Shown in pieces: positions 1 through 11,667 of a stretch of DNA of 64,000 bases (position 1 is its first letter; each line of letters begins with the position of its first letter). The notes under the pieces were generated by a model. That model was given only the letters and a program-made list of their open reading frames with translations. It was not told the origin of the DNA and ran no database searches. The DNA is taken from positions 42,981,339-43,045,338 of the forward strand of contig CM072519.1 in the NCBI GenBank assembly GCA_036898135.1, read 5' to 3'. The position numbers were made by a program, and so were the translations under genes. Origin of the DNA: Oncomelania hupensis. Lineage: Eukaryota > Mollusca > Gastropoda > Littorinimorpha > Pomatiopsidae.

Positions 1-108
1 GTACAGACTATTTACAATTATGTACATAAATTACAAAAAAGACAAAAATATACTATTTACAACTATGTACACAAATGACAAAAAAAAGACAGAAAGTATA
101 ATAGCAAA
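1..108 (-). repeat. Inverted partial copy of the 615-724 repeat
   Basis: The first 34 bases are the reverse complement of 691-724 with one mismatch, and the similarity continues to about 106 against about 615-690. The left edge lies outside the window, so the full element cannot be delimited. Confidence 0.8.
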
Positions 109-422
109 AACCTATTCACAGCTATTTATATGCCCGGTTAGGCCCAGGAAGGAAAACAGTATAAATATTTACAGTATCTCTTGCCCATACGTAAATTTTA
201 ACCATAAAGTTACGAATGGGCAAATTGGCCAAATGTCTATTATTCCCTCATAAAATTGCTCAAGAAAATGAACTGTAACGAATGTCAGTTGCCGGGTATA
301 TAAAGCCACATGTATTAATAGATAAGATATAAGAAGACAAGTGTATTATCTTTTCCAAGAAATTATATCTACTGAGTTGGAGTGGCATTTTCTATAGTCA
401 AGTGTCCTTTATTGTTTGTAGC

Positions 423-760
423 CACTGAGAAATATTGTTATTACTGCTACTTGCTATTCTATTTCTGTCTTTTTTGTCATTTGTGCACATAGTTGTAAAT
501 AGCCTATTTCGGTCTTTTTTTGTAATTTATATACATAGTTGTAAATGGTCTGTACCTTTACTGTTCCGTCTTTGGTGTATTGTAGCAAAAGCACTGAGAA
601 ATATTGTTATTACTGCTATTTGCTATTCTATTTCTGTCTTTTTTGTCATTTGTGCACATAGTTGTAAATAGTCTATTTCTTTCTTTTTTGGTAATTTATG
701 TACATAGTTGTAAATAGTCTGTACCTTTACTGTTCCGTCTTTGGTGTATTGTAGCAAAAG
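423..760 (+). repeat. Tandem duplication, two units of about 169 bp
   Basis: Unit 1 is 423-591 and unit 2 is 592-760. Both begin CACTGAGAAATATTG and end TGTAGCAAAAG, with only scattered differences. The unit itself contains two related sub-blocks (CATAGTTGTAAATAG). The second unit runs directly into a LINE-type 3' tail, so the duplication may lie in the 3' untranslated region of a retroelement. Confidence 0.85.
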
Positions 761-880
761 TGATGTTTTATCGAGTGCATGTATTTATATGTAATGACTA
801 TGTAAAGCATGGTGAGTCTGGTCATAGGCTGGAGTACCCGCTATATAAAAATCCGTTATTATTATTATTATTATTACTGT
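761..880 (+). mobile_element. 3' tail of a LINE/SINE ending GCTATATAAAAATCCG-(TTA)n
   Basis: A TGTAAAGC...CGCTATATAAA segment followed by a TTA microsatellite matches the tail layout seen again at 53150-53219 and 60850-60970. There it follows CR1/L2-like reverse transcriptase. Only the tail is recognisable here. Confidence 0.6.
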
Positions 881-1597
881 TTAAAATATTATTAAACCTT
901 TGTGTATAATTAATTCTTTCTGAAAATCAGTTCAATAATTGACTATTATTCTGCAGCAACTTGTGATCTCGTATAGGCTGTAGCAAGAAAGACTAAAAGA
1001 AAATTAATATTTCATTTTGTATTGTTTCTTTACTAGTTTTGTGTTTTATTATAGTTAAGTGTGGTTGTGGGTGCGGGTGTGTTAATAAATGCTATAAATA
1101 TATAGATTAGGTTGTTTGTGTGAATAAAATGGTTGTAGTGTTCCCTCTGGTGTTTTATGTGTTAAGATTTTTGGTGCGGTTGTTTCTCGTGTGGTTAGCA
1201 CACATTGGTGTACCCACTATTAAGGTAGTGGATGTGACACACCTCAAATGGTAAAGGGGCGGGCCCTTCCATTTGTGGAAGGAACTGCGTAAAGATCGAA
1301 GGAGAAAGTTAGAGCTCAACAACCACAACAAAAACAACAACCCTGACAAGTGTTGGCAGAAATTTGACAGCCCGGAACAAGGCTTACAAACGTTTGCTTG
1401 AGAAGAAACTCTCGCGATTCCACAGCGGATGGGGGTTGTTTGTCAGGAGCTACCAGTATGGTATTTGTGTCAGCCTTCAAATGTCAGCTGTGGAGTGAGT
1501 ACAACAGGCCGACTGCCGACCGAACAAATCACTCACGGCGCCTTCATCAAGACGATTACAAAGTGATCCTTTCTTTCTTTCTTCTCCTCCTTTTCAG
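881..1597. other. Unidentified, partly AT-rich sequence
   Basis: No recognisable gene. Around 1250-1560 the plus strand has broken stretches that read without stops in more than one frame, as a decayed coding remnant might, but no motif allows a family call. Confidence 0.4.
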
Positions 1598-1681
<84 letters not shown>

Positions 1682-1703
1682 TTCTTCTTCTTCTTCTTCT
1701 TCT

Positions 1704-1754
<51 letters not shown>

Positions 1755-1757
1755 GTC
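1598..1757. repeat. Compound microsatellite (TCA)n-(TTC)n-(TTTC)n
   Basis: Contiguous CAT/TCA repeats pass into CTT and then CTTT repeats. Translation gives poly-His/poly-Ser runs that are artefacts of the repeat. Confidence 0.97.
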
Positions 1758-1792
1758 TTTTCTTCTTCTTTTCTTCTTCTTCTGCTCTTTAT

Positions 1793-1875
1793 TTTATCAT
1801 TCTTTTATAGCGCTTTTTCAGCCTAAGAGCTGCTCAAGGCGCTGGCCGATCTAAATCAAGCCGCCCGAAGCGCCC
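1793..1875 (-). mobile_element. Probable SINE 3' end fragment
   Basis: Read on the minus strand it goes from GGCCAGCGCCTTGAGCAGCT to AAAAAGCGCTATAAAAG. This resembles the 3' half of the SINE at 23034-23203, which ends GTAAGTGCGCTATATAAG. The tRNA-like head is not recognisable. Confidence 0.4.
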
Positions 1876-2625
1876 ATGTGCTACCTTGGGCGCACAGTCT
1901 TACGCTCAGACGACTTAGCACAATCCTAGGCGACAGGGGATTGGAGAGAATGAAAAATATACATTGAAACAACCATCAGACAAATAGCAACAGTAAGATG
2001 GCCAGTACTCCCCCAACCCTGCTCGTCAAGAATATAGTCCGCCCCTGGTTATTTACCTCGTATATCTACTTCTTAGGGAGACATACCTAGCGGCAGATGT
2101 ATCCAACAGTCAAACCTACGTAATCGAGGTCTGTGTGCCTGGTTTATTCTCTACGATTGTCTGGGTCTGTACTTGTTGTATTATATATGCAGTACGAACT
2201 CCGACATGTCAGCGAACTTCCTCAGACATTCAGTCGGTGCATGAATGAATAAACATAGAGGTATAACCATCCCAGGGAACAAGGGGTAAGTACCTAAGTA
2301 AAACTGAACCACCAGAGCAGCCATACTGCTAAAATGGACAGTGACAAATGGCCACTTGGATTTCGCCATGAACGTTCATACCGAGTGTATACTATACTAT
2401 GCAGCGATATGCCATGCAATTCTTTGACGTACGTTATTACGTCAAAAAGAATAGAACTGCACTAGCCAAGCTTTTAGAACATTAACCCTTCCAGCACCCC
2501 TTCTTTATGCCACCCTCTCTATCTCACACACTTTCACACTTTCATAAAGGTCTCTGAATATAGAGCAAAACCTATATATCTAGTTCCACAACCTGCCAGA
2601 TCGTCGGGAAGACATGAACCATTTA
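1876..2625. other. Unidentified unique sequence
   Basis: No gene, repeat or transposon signature recognised between the SINE fragment and the solo LTR. Confidence 0.4.
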
Positions 2626-2630
2626 ACTTG

Positions 2631-3203
2631 TGTTACGTTGAAACGCGAACGAAAGTATGTCGGAAACGCGCACGATAGATCTAATCGTTTCGTTTTGCAA
2701 AGTATTCAATAATGGAGTTTATTTACCTTTGATTTGAGTTTGCATTGTTGTTAGGAGAGGCTTTGTATAACGTTGGAGAATTTTCTGGATCTGCGTGTTT
2801 ACTCTCGATAGAAATTTCCCGATACATGTCGAAGCAAGAGGACGTTCCGGAAGAGAAGAAATAAAGTATGACGTAAGACAGTAATAACGAAGTTAGAAGC
2901 GATTGGTTAAATTGCGTCATACGAGATTGATCCATTTTTCGGGAGTATCAGAGACTATTTAAGTGCCGCGCTGTTTCAAAAATATATAGTGAAGTTGTTG
3001 AGTTGAGTTGAGAATTGTATGCAGTTGTTGATGTGTGCTGAATAAAAAGTGGAAAACTTCATACGTCGACTTTGTGACTTGTATGCTGATTGAGCGGGCT
3101 GCGTGGATAAACGAATCTGAGTTACACACCTTATCAGGACTTCAGCATCGGGGCTGAATCAAATACTGATAAAGAAGACACCAACATCAAACCGAGTGTA
3201 ACA
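2631..3203 (+). mobile_element. Solo LTR of the gypsy family found at 36822-42421
   Basis: It begins TGTTACGTTGAAACGCGAAC, ends GAGTGTAACA, and matches the reverse complement of the LTRs at 36822-37459 and 41785-42421. It is flanked by ACTTG on both sides (2626-2630 and 3204-3208), a 5-bp target duplication. No internal retroelement sequence is present. At 573 bp it is shorter than the 638-bp LTR, so part of the interior is deleted or diverged. An AATAAA signal lies near 3040. The small open frames inside it are not genes. Confidence 0.93.
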
Positions 3204-3425
3204 ACTTGGCGGCGCCCACGAAATTGTATAATTATTAGTTTATACCTCTGTGTCGCCGCCTTTCTCCTCCCAAAAACAAGAGCCCTCTTCAACAGAACGA
3301 CGAAGTGCAGTTTACATGCGCATGCTAGCTGGTGCAAGGCAATATGTGTGATAATTCTGATATATATATGGCGCATCTCCTTCATAACTCTGGCTTGTCT
3401 GTTATTACGTAATCGAAATCTACAA

Positions 3426-4657
3426 CAAGGATGGGCAAACTACTTTTGAAAAGTAGTACGCTACACTACATTTACCTTAGTCTAAAAAGGTAGTTTGCTA
3501 CTTTACAATTACATTTTGAAGGAATGTAGTTCGCTACTTTTACGCTACTTTAAAAAAAGTAGCTAACTACTTTTCAAACAACTTTTTTTTAAACTGTAAT
3601 CACAACTGGGACTGCTAAGTATTTTTTAAATGTAAGTAAATTTAAAAAAAGACAAGAAAAAAAAACAAATAAAGAAATACTTTTAATGAGATTTTCATCA
3701 GATTGCAAAAAAAAGATACAAAATATTTCCTTAGACTACAAAATTTGTTATTGATTACATTGCAAGTCAAGATCAATATGTAGGAGCACACTTAATACAT
3801 TATGTTTGGTATAAATATACCATTTGCAAAATACAAAAAAATATTATTAATAATAAATTAATAATAAAAGTCAAAAATGGGAAAAAAAAGTTAATTTACT
3901 GTACTCTGTTATGTCTGATACAAAACATAAATACAGCCATAAGGTTGTACAGGCATTAGAGAATAAATGGGCCAAATTAGTTTTAACAAAATAAATACAC
4001 ACAGACTGCAGTCCAACTAATCATTCAATGAATCAAGAAAACACTGACACTTCCTTAAAAACCTTTCTTAGAATTGTACTTAACCAACACTTTTGCCTCA
4101 AAATTAGAATCAGTAACTCTGTTGGTTCTGATCTTAGTTAAAATAAGTCCAGCCTGACTAAACAAATGCTCAACTGCTGCATTGCTGGGCAATGAGGTGT
4201 TCGTCCTCAGGAAGACAGCCTTGACACCAGGGTACTTGTCCAGTTCTACTTATGGTTTAAACAAAGTTGGAAGTTTCTCCATCGTCTGCGGTCTAAAATT
4301 TGTGCGTTCTGTGCTTGATTTGCCCGAACAAAGACTGAGATGACAGACGCGCGCTTTTGAAAGTCACGTGGCTGGCTTTTGCTTTCAGCCTATCACAATC
4401 ATGCTTCCGTTCGCTGAGCGAGCGATCAATCTCGCGTGAGACAGCACTCGCTTCGGCTTGACTGAAAGTGCAAGTCACACGCAAGGAAAGTAGCGAAGTA
4501 GCGAAAAACATTTTCGCTACTTCGCTACTGACAAATTAGTAGTTCGCTGCTTTATAACTACCTTTTTACAATATGTAGTTCGGATCGTTACAAACTACTG
4601 CAAATAGTAGCGAAACTACAAAATGTAGTCGCTACTCTCGCTACTTACCCATCCTTG
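3426..4657 (-). mobile_element. hAT-superfamily DNA transposon, internally deleted
   Basis: The ends are CAAGGATGGG (3426) and CCCATCCTTG (4657), inverted repeats of the form typical for hAT elements. They are flanked by identical 8-bp target duplications ATCTACAA at 3418-3425 and 4658-4665, the hAT hallmark length. Subterminal regions are dense in GTAGC/GCTAC motifs on both sides. The 1232-bp length is too short for an autonomous element, and only the 3' end of a transposase remains (4055-4249, minus). The element is therefore non-autonomous. Confidence 0.93.
4055..4249 (-). pseudogene. hAT transposase C-terminal dimerisation domain remnant
   Basis: On the minus strand a stop-bounded frame of about 64 codons ends at TAA (4055-4057). 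It includes PSNAAVEHLFSQAGLIL followed by KIRTNRVTDSNFEAKVLV. This matches the conserved hAT C-terminal dimerisation region (P-S-x-A-x-V-E-x-L-F-S-x-A-G...). There is an in-frame stop immediately upstream (4250-4252) and no DDE domain or BED zinc finger elsewhere in the element. No start codon is expected because this is only the tail of a longer ancestral gene. Confidence 0.85.
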
Positions 4658-4789
4658 ATCTACAATAGGGTGGAATCAGTCATTCAGAGTTCTATACTCA
4701 CTCTCACCCTTAAACCCTTTGTCACAACACACCCTGTCACGACACTCACACAAACACACACACACACACAAGTATGTAAACACCAAGAC

Positions 4790-5165
4790 TGGGTTTTACA
4801 AAGAATGTAGGAATCGGAAAGTGATTTTTGACAGAAAAGGGTTAGGGCAAGGGTTAGTTGTAGCGCTGCAACTAGCCCTTACCCTAACCCTTTTCTAGAA
4901 AGTTGACCTAGTTCGTCTCCTATAGGCGACGAAATAGGTCGAATTTTGTTCAAAAATTCTTCGGAAATTCACTGTATTTTCTCCGTCCCGGATAGAGCAC
5001 TCCTGTGTATTAAAAACACTCTCATGCACCACAACTGCACTCCCATGCACTACAAGAGCACTCCTGCGTACTTAGAAAAAAGTGGGTGGCTGGAAAACTC
5101 TAGGTGACTAATACACTCACCCATTGCCTGCATAAAAAGCCAGGTTAGTCACCCATTTTAAGGCT
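4790..5165 (+). repeat. Palindrome-bearing repeat family, copy 1
   Basis: It shares GAATGTAGGAATCGGAAAGT, a palindromic core (4833-4896), a GACCTA..TTCGTC..CTATAGGCGACGAA block, TTTTCTCCGTCCCGGATAG and repeated GCACTCC/TGCACTACAA motifs with the copy at 62285-63235. The termini carry a short inverted TGGGT/ACCCA. No coding capacity is seen. Confidence 0.8.
4833..4896. repeat. 64-bp spacerless palindrome, TTAGGG-rich arms
   Basis: The arms 4833-4864 and 4865-4896 are reverse complements with about three mismatches in 32 and meet at TAGC/GCTG. The arms contain AGGGTTAGGG. The same core is expanded in the larger palindrome at 61612-61867. Confidence 0.9.
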
Positions 5166-5945
5166 TATACCTCCGCACACCACACACACACATACACACA
5201 CACATAGAAAGAGAGTACATCCTGTCACAATACACCCTGCCACAACACGCGCACACACACACACGCACGCACGCCACAAACCCTGTCAAAACACACCCTC
5301 ACACACTTTGTTACAACACACTCTGCCCCACCACACCTTGTTACAACTTACCCTGCCACAACACACCTTGTTCCTACAACACATCCGCACACCCCATGCT
5401 TATGTCCTTTAACACCCCACTCGCACACCGGTTCTCTAGTTTCCCTTCTACACAGCCCCCACTTTTCCTTCCATGCCTAATACGATTCCCTGAATAGAGC
5501 CATCAGATAGGACTACAGGGGGCGATCTTCCATGCATGCTGATGAACCTGGCACAATATATCCGTCATAAACTTTACCCACAGGCGTTCGGTCCTGCTCA
5601 AAGCTTCTTCTCTCTAGCTGAGATCCATGAGTCGGCGCAACATAATTATTAAGCTTTCTAGAATCTATCTTCCTGCCTGCTTTTTGAATTTCCAGCCTTA
5701 TGTGGAAATACTTTGAACTAGGCGTGGAGACAGGTGGTGGGTGATGTTAAAGGAAACGAGCCAAAAGTCGGTCTGTTGGTTGGTGTGTCTGTCGGTCCGC
5801 AATAGCCGAATCGGAAGCAACGATTCAATGTTGCTATAGGTTTACTCATTATGGCTCTCTCTGTCGGTCTGCTTGTATTTTGGGTCTCTGTCTCTGTTTT
5901 TCTCTGTCTTTTTCTTTTCCTATTTTTCTGCCTCTTCCCTGCCCC
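5166..5945. other. CA-rich and unidentified sequence
   Basis: 5170-5400 is rich in CACACA and ACACACCCTG motifs. The remainder to 5945 shows no recognisable feature. Confidence 0.4.
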
Positions 5946-5948
5946 CCC

Positions 5949-5949
5949 C

Positions 5950-6042
<93 letters not shown>
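5949..6042. repeat. (CT)n microsatellite
   Basis: About 94 bp of CT dinucleotides with one C interruption near 6001. It produces overlapping artefactual Ser/Leu frames on both strands. Confidence 0.97.
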
Positions 6043-6045
<3 letters not shown>

Positions 6046-6049
6046 TCCG

Positions 6050-6790
6050 CTACTTCAAATCTGCTACCCTGCTATTGCCAGCCATCTTTCACATATCCGT
6101 CAAGGTCTACCAAACGGCTTCCTCGGCATTTATACATCGCGAACCCTGTCCTTTCCGTCTTGATCAATTCCGCTTCATTGGGCTGGAATCTTCCAAACGG
6201 TACTAGATAAACCAAGGTTTCTATTTGTTCCTAGTGCATGGCCACATTCAGTGCTGAGAGTTACGGAAGGGAGAGAGCGGTTACAGCAGTGGGAGTGAGA
6301 GGTTTTAGCCTGAATATTAGTACCAATGTATGCTGTCTGTCTATTGTTTATTCATTGATATAGCTCAATTTTGTAACCAGTATCAAACAGGTGTTTAAAC
6401 ACATCAACAACAACCAAACAACAACAACAATACAACTATAACAACAACAAGAAGGATGTACCGACCGACTAATCGACAACGACAACCGGCTGGCCATGAG
6501 GCCATGAGTTGAAATATAATAAAATCAACAGAAGCATTCCCCAGTGCTTTTGGAAAATTTAACAAATTTAAACAATTAACAAATTGACCTCCAGCGACCT
6601 AGACCGTAGCAGTTACCGCAACACCTGCGTAGCGCAGTTAACATCGGAACAAACGTTAGGCACGAGAAGTTGGCCATCAATCCAAGTAATGTTCCTATGA
6701 AGTTTGGTAAGAGATTCCTGAGATATAGCGCGCAACGGACCGACCGACAGACAGACAAAGCGATCTACAGACCGATCGGCATTTGGCTTT
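6050..6790. other. Unidentified unique sequence
   Basis: No gene or repeat family recognised. A short CAACAA-rich patch lies at 6405-6450. Confidence 0.35.
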
Positions 6791-6795
6791 TTCTG

Positions 6796-6796
<1 letters not shown>

Positions 6797-6834
<38 letters not shown>

Positions 6835-6846
6835 ACCCCCCCCACC
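6797..6846. repeat. Poly-C tract
   Basis: About 38 uninterrupted C residues (6797-6834) continue after a single A. The opposite strand is a long G run and could form a quadruplex. The length is likely to be unreliable in assembly. Confidence 0.95.
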
Positions 6847-6879
6847 CATTCCTAACAATTCCCCACCTCGACTTTTTCA

Positions 6880-7045
6880 AAGATAAAGATTTCCATTGCT
6901 CGTTCTGAAGATAAAGATTTTCATTGGCTCGTTCTGAAGATAAAGACTTCCATTTGGCTCGTTCTGAAGATCGTCCCCTATATGCTTTGGTGTTGGGGAC
7001 GTAAATCTAATCCCGAACCGTTCTGAAGATAAAGATTTCAGATAA
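6880..7045 (+). repeat. Minisatellite, unit about 34-36 bp
   Basis: Diverged copies of a unit built on CTCGTTCTGAAGATAAAGA..TTCATT occur at roughly 6880, 6900, 6935 and 6958, with a fifth partial copy near 7020. Confidence 0.75.
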
Positions 7046-7059
7046 GTCTGGAAATACAA

Positions 7060-7495
7060 AAATGGTCAACGATAGGATAAAGGGTTTGAACGATAGGAAA
7101 AGGAGTTGACCACTGCATTTACCAAGCCGGTCCTGTGAAAAATGGCGGATGCGTCACCAGCATGGTCCTTGACGGCTCTATTTCCGTATAGCAGAGCATA
7201 AACGGGATAAATTTTCCCTCTTTTTTCTGCACTTCTTTCGCTGTGCCGTATCATCATTCCTTGTCATCTTCCCCCAGCTCCCACCAAACTCCCATCCCCT
7301 CTCCGCTACACCCTCTCCCTCTATCTCTTTCTCTCTCACACATACACACACATCTATATATACTCACGCGCGCGCACACGCACACACACATACACACTCA
7401 CGTACACAATTTTTCGCTCATCTATCTGTCCCTCTTACGCGTCCCTTTCATTCTCCTCCCTTCTCCCTTGCAACTCGCCTTCAGGTTCTGGGTCT
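7060..7495. other. Pyrimidine- and CA-rich unidentified sequence
   Basis: 7260-7470 is dominated by CTC/CACA tracts. No gene is recognised. Confidence 0.4.
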
Positions 7496-7499
7496 CTGC

Positions 7500-8205
<706 letters not shown>

Positions 8206-8206
<1 letters not shown>

Positions 8207-8924
8207 CTATCCTATTCTATCCCGTAACTCAAAGGTCGTTGGGGCACCACAGATGATCGTTTAACCAGCGTACCCCATCTTTCTCTGTTCTCAGCAACGT
8301 TCGTTCAATGTCAAACCAGTCCATTCTCGAATGTTGTCCACCCACCTCTTTTTCTGTCTCTCTCTTCTTCTGCCTCTTTGCACCGTGCCTTGCAGGATGG
8401 GTTTTGCAAGATCTGATGCTCAGGGTGACGTGGCTATATCATCGGCGTTTCCGTTTCTTCACCACTGTGAGCATGTCATCATGTTGTCCAATGGGCTTGT
8501 GTGATGGTCTGTCGGACTTCGTTGTTGGTGATGTGCTAGGTATAGGAAATGCCCAGAAGTCTTCTGTAGCACCTCATTTCCATAGTTTGTATTCTTCGTT
8601 GTAGATCTGCTGTGAGGGTCCATGTTTCGCAAGCGTATAGGAAGATGGAGATGCCAAGGGAGCGCAGCAGCCTTACTTTTGAATGTAGACTGATGGCCCT
8701 GTCTTTCCAAATGGGTTTCAACCTTGTCAGGGCAGCAGCTGTTTGTGAGATCCTGGAGAGGACTTCATGTCGGGACCCATTGTTTGATACAATGACTCCT
8801 AAATATTTGAAGCTATGCACTTTGTTGAGGGATTGGCCTTGGACTTTGATTACCATGTTGATGATGCCTTTGGTGTTGCTGGTCATCATTTTGGTCTTCT
8901 CTGCACTTATTTCCATTCCATAGA
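8206..8924 (-). mobile_element. 5'-truncated RTE-like LINE, 3' part
   Basis: It reads on the minus strand and ends in the family tail: GAGTTACGGGATAG followed by imperfect TAGGA pentamers. The same 3' end appears at 35523, 46772, 47881 and 56326. Coding similarity covers the end of the reverse transcriptase. The 5' side stops abruptly at the TTC microsatellite at 8925. Confidence 0.9.
8536..8916 (-). pseudogene. LINE reverse transcriptase C-terminal fragment
   Basis: The 126-residue frame contains MEISAEKTKMM, FKYLGVIVSNNGSR, SRISQTAAALTRLKPIWKD and FLYACETWTL. These are post-catalytic RT/thumb motifs of endonuclease-encoding LINEs close to RTE. The catalytic FADD segment would lie upstream and is missing. 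The downstream reading frame shifts before the 3' tail, so this is a dead copy. The homologous stretch at 56712-57719 carries the upstream RT as well. Confidence 0.88.
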
Positions 8925-9002
8925 ATTCTTCTTCTTCTTCTTCTTCTTCTTCTTCTTCTTCTTCTTCTTCTTCTTCTTCTTCTTCTTCTTCTTCTTCTTC
9001 TT

Positions 9003-9032
<30 letters not shown>
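8925..9032. repeat. (TTC)n microsatellite
   Basis: 108 bp of nearly perfect TTC abutting the truncated 5' end of the LINE copy. Confidence 0.97.
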
Positions 9033-9034
<2 letters not shown>

Positions 9035-9279
9035 ATTCCGAGCGACGATTCATGTTCACTGGATATTTTCTTTGTTAATTATAAAATTACCACCCACTTG
9101 GATGAAATTGGATATGCTTTCTTATCTTTTACACAGCAAATGCAGGGCAACTCAGAGCAAGTGGCAAAGAACCCAATCACTCCTATCTAATTATAATCTT
9201 CTGCTATTCCCGTCTGCAATGCACGAAAGCATCTATCAGAGAGATGAAATAAGATGCTTACATTTAATGTTTATATCTT

Positions 9280-9435
9280 AGATTGATCTAGCGAATATGG
9301 TCTTGTATAGCCCATATTTCAAGGTGTTTAATGAGTTGCTGAAGGTCCTGGCCACTGCCCAGTTTGGGCATGCACAAATAGATTGATGTCAGATTCGAAC
9401 CCACATTGCCCAAAATACGCACTTGTCACATTTTG
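9280..9435 (-). mobile_element. Diverged SINE copy (family of 23034-23203)
   Basis: The plus strand shows GTTGCTGAAGGTCCTGGCC, then TGATGTCAGATTCGAACCCAC and TTGCCCAAAATACGCACT. These match the B-box region and body of the minus-strand SINE at 23034-23203. The A-box end is lost. Confidence 0.6.
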
Positions 9436-9814
9436 TAATGGTATGTAGAGAGTATTGATCTACTCCAATATTGAAATATAAACACTGGCTAATTTGAATA
9501 AATGAGCGTGCTACATGTGAGATAACTGGTAAACCCTCTGACACTTTTGCTGAAAATATTGTATATAGAAATGGTTTAACCAGTTGCAATTTATCTCCAT
9601 CAAACGTTTTTACCTTGTCTTGACAGCTTTTATTGCCTAGATGGCTGATGCGAACAGGACCAACACTGATAAGAACCGTTTGCTTGGCGGAATGGTTTCC
9701 ACAGTGTGGGGCTTGTGTACATCCGATCTGGAAGCCATTCAACCTCTGTCTCCTTGTAATCTTTCCACGTTTTATTGAGTCGAGGCTAAACCTTCTTGAA
9801 GTATATATATTTGC

Positions 9815-9881
9815 CGTGTGTGTGTTTGTGTTTGCGTGTGTGTGTGTGTGTGTGTGTGCGTGTGGGTGCGTGTGTGTGTGT
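9815..9881. repeat. (GT)n microsatellite
   Basis: Imperfect GT repeats with occasional GC and GGT interruptions. Confidence 0.95.
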
Positions 9882-9889
9882 ATTTTTTT

Positions 9890-10818
9890 CTTTCGCATTT
9901 AAAAAAAATCTGTCGTTCATTCCTTGGTACCAGAAGTTTAGGCAGCAAAAAACGCATCAAGACGACGCCATTGTGAGCCATTGCACTTTACTCTTTCCCC
10001 GTCCCCCCCCCCCCCTTCCCTAAACGCTCACGAACCAGCCCGTCCACTCTCTCCCTCATCAGTTCCCTTTATTTTAAGTCAATTCCTCTCTCTCCCTCTC
10101 CCCCCTCTCTCCCCTTCTCTCTTCATCTTTCTCTCTAGATCTCTTGATCTCTCCTATCCCTCCCCTATTCCTCGGAGGGCAGCATCTATTAAGGATTTTA
10201 GATTAGCTTTTCAAGGAACATGCCGACTATATGGCAAAGATTTAATTTGAACCAATCCGCAGCTGCTGTCCTTCTCAGGAGATAATTATTAGACAATGCC
10301 GATTAAAAATAAAACCCCTATTATATACTTAGTCATTGATTTCTTAGATGGTATACAAACATTAATTAATGAGTTTAATTATTTCTTTTCTATCTAAGTA
10401 TTTATTATCCCATCCTGCGTTGCCAATGGGATATTGTTCTCGTCGTTTGGTCGTGCATCCCGTTCTTCAAATTGGTACTCTACACCGCTTCCGCTGACCA
10501 GATTTTGTTTTAAAAACGAAATTTGCTGTTGTTGTCTGTCACCAATGTGGATATGGAACAATCCTGCAGGTAAACATTCATTAATTTTGGAAGCTATTGA
10601 GGGATAATAGATATGAGGGTGGTGGAAGGAAGAGAGTGGTGGGCTATTAAATTGATTAATAATTACATACTAGTTCGAGTCTTGAGACTCATTTTACGCC
10701 TTTCTTGGTTCTTATTTTTTTATTATTTTAATTTAATTTTAGTTTGGTTACTTTTTGTGTGGTCTGCATCTTTGCAACTTCAACCGCTGTAACGGGGAGA
10801 TGGTTTTGTGTTGTTTAG
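9890..10818. other. Pyrimidine-rich then unidentified sequence
   Basis: 9995-10170 is a CT-rich tract containing a C10-type run. 10180-10818 is AT-rich unique sequence with no recognised feature. Confidence 0.4.
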
Positions 10819-10819
10819 T

Positions 10820-10828
10820 TGTGTGTGT

Positions 10829-10871
<43 letters not shown>

Positions 10872-10875
10872 TGTT
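10820..10875. repeat. (TG)n microsatellite
   Basis: About 50 bp of TG dinucleotides with few interruptions. Confidence 0.95.
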
Positions 10876-11247
10876 TTGTACAAGCAATATATTCATAATG
10901 TTTCAAATAGTGGTGTCAAAGTCGCTGTAAAATGTAGTGTTTCAAGTTGCATCAAGTTTTTGTTGGCAATATTGCAATATTACACATTCACTCCAATGTT
11001 TGTTTGTTGTTTTTTGTGTTTTTTTTTATTGTGTGGGGGGGGAGGGGGGGGGAAATACAATTTCTTATGTCGTATGTCTTATTCTGAAAATAATTCCCTT
11101 GTGATTGGATTTATAGATTTCTTTCTGTCCGTCGGGTTTTCATTTTTAACCCCCCACAATTTTTTGTTTCATTCCTTGCTTCTTTTTTTTTCTTTCTTCT
11201 TTGTATATATATTTTTTAAATGGTGCCTGTGGTGTGCTTGTTTGCTA

Positions 11248-11667
11248 GCATCGGGATGACCTGGTAACACAATTGATAGCGAGATGTTTTCCTATGCCCT
11301 AGGTCGCGGGTTCGAGCCCCGCATGGGACGAGCTTACGTGACTTAGGTAATTGACTTTTTAGGACACCGAGAGTTATCTCCGGGTACTACGGTTTCCTTC
11401 CTCTCTTCTATTTAATATTTTAAAATTAAAATTCGAGTTCGATTTCCGTCTTCTAATAAGGACTTGCCTTTACACCATAATGTTTGAATGATGAATGTGT
11501 GTTTGTTGTGTATGTGTAGGAGTGTCTGTAAAATGTGTATGTGTAGGTGTGTCTGTAAAATGTGTATGTGTAGGAGTGTCTGTAAAATGTGTATGTGTAT
11601 GCTGGTTACAGATCGCCGATCTGTGATTCTGATTTAGAAATAAGGCGCGTATAGCATCCATTATTTT

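Noticed and set aside
1398..1826. 142-residue frame with poly-His and poly-Ser
   Set aside because: Most of it is translation of TCA/TTC/TTTC microsatellites. The first part has no recognised motif.
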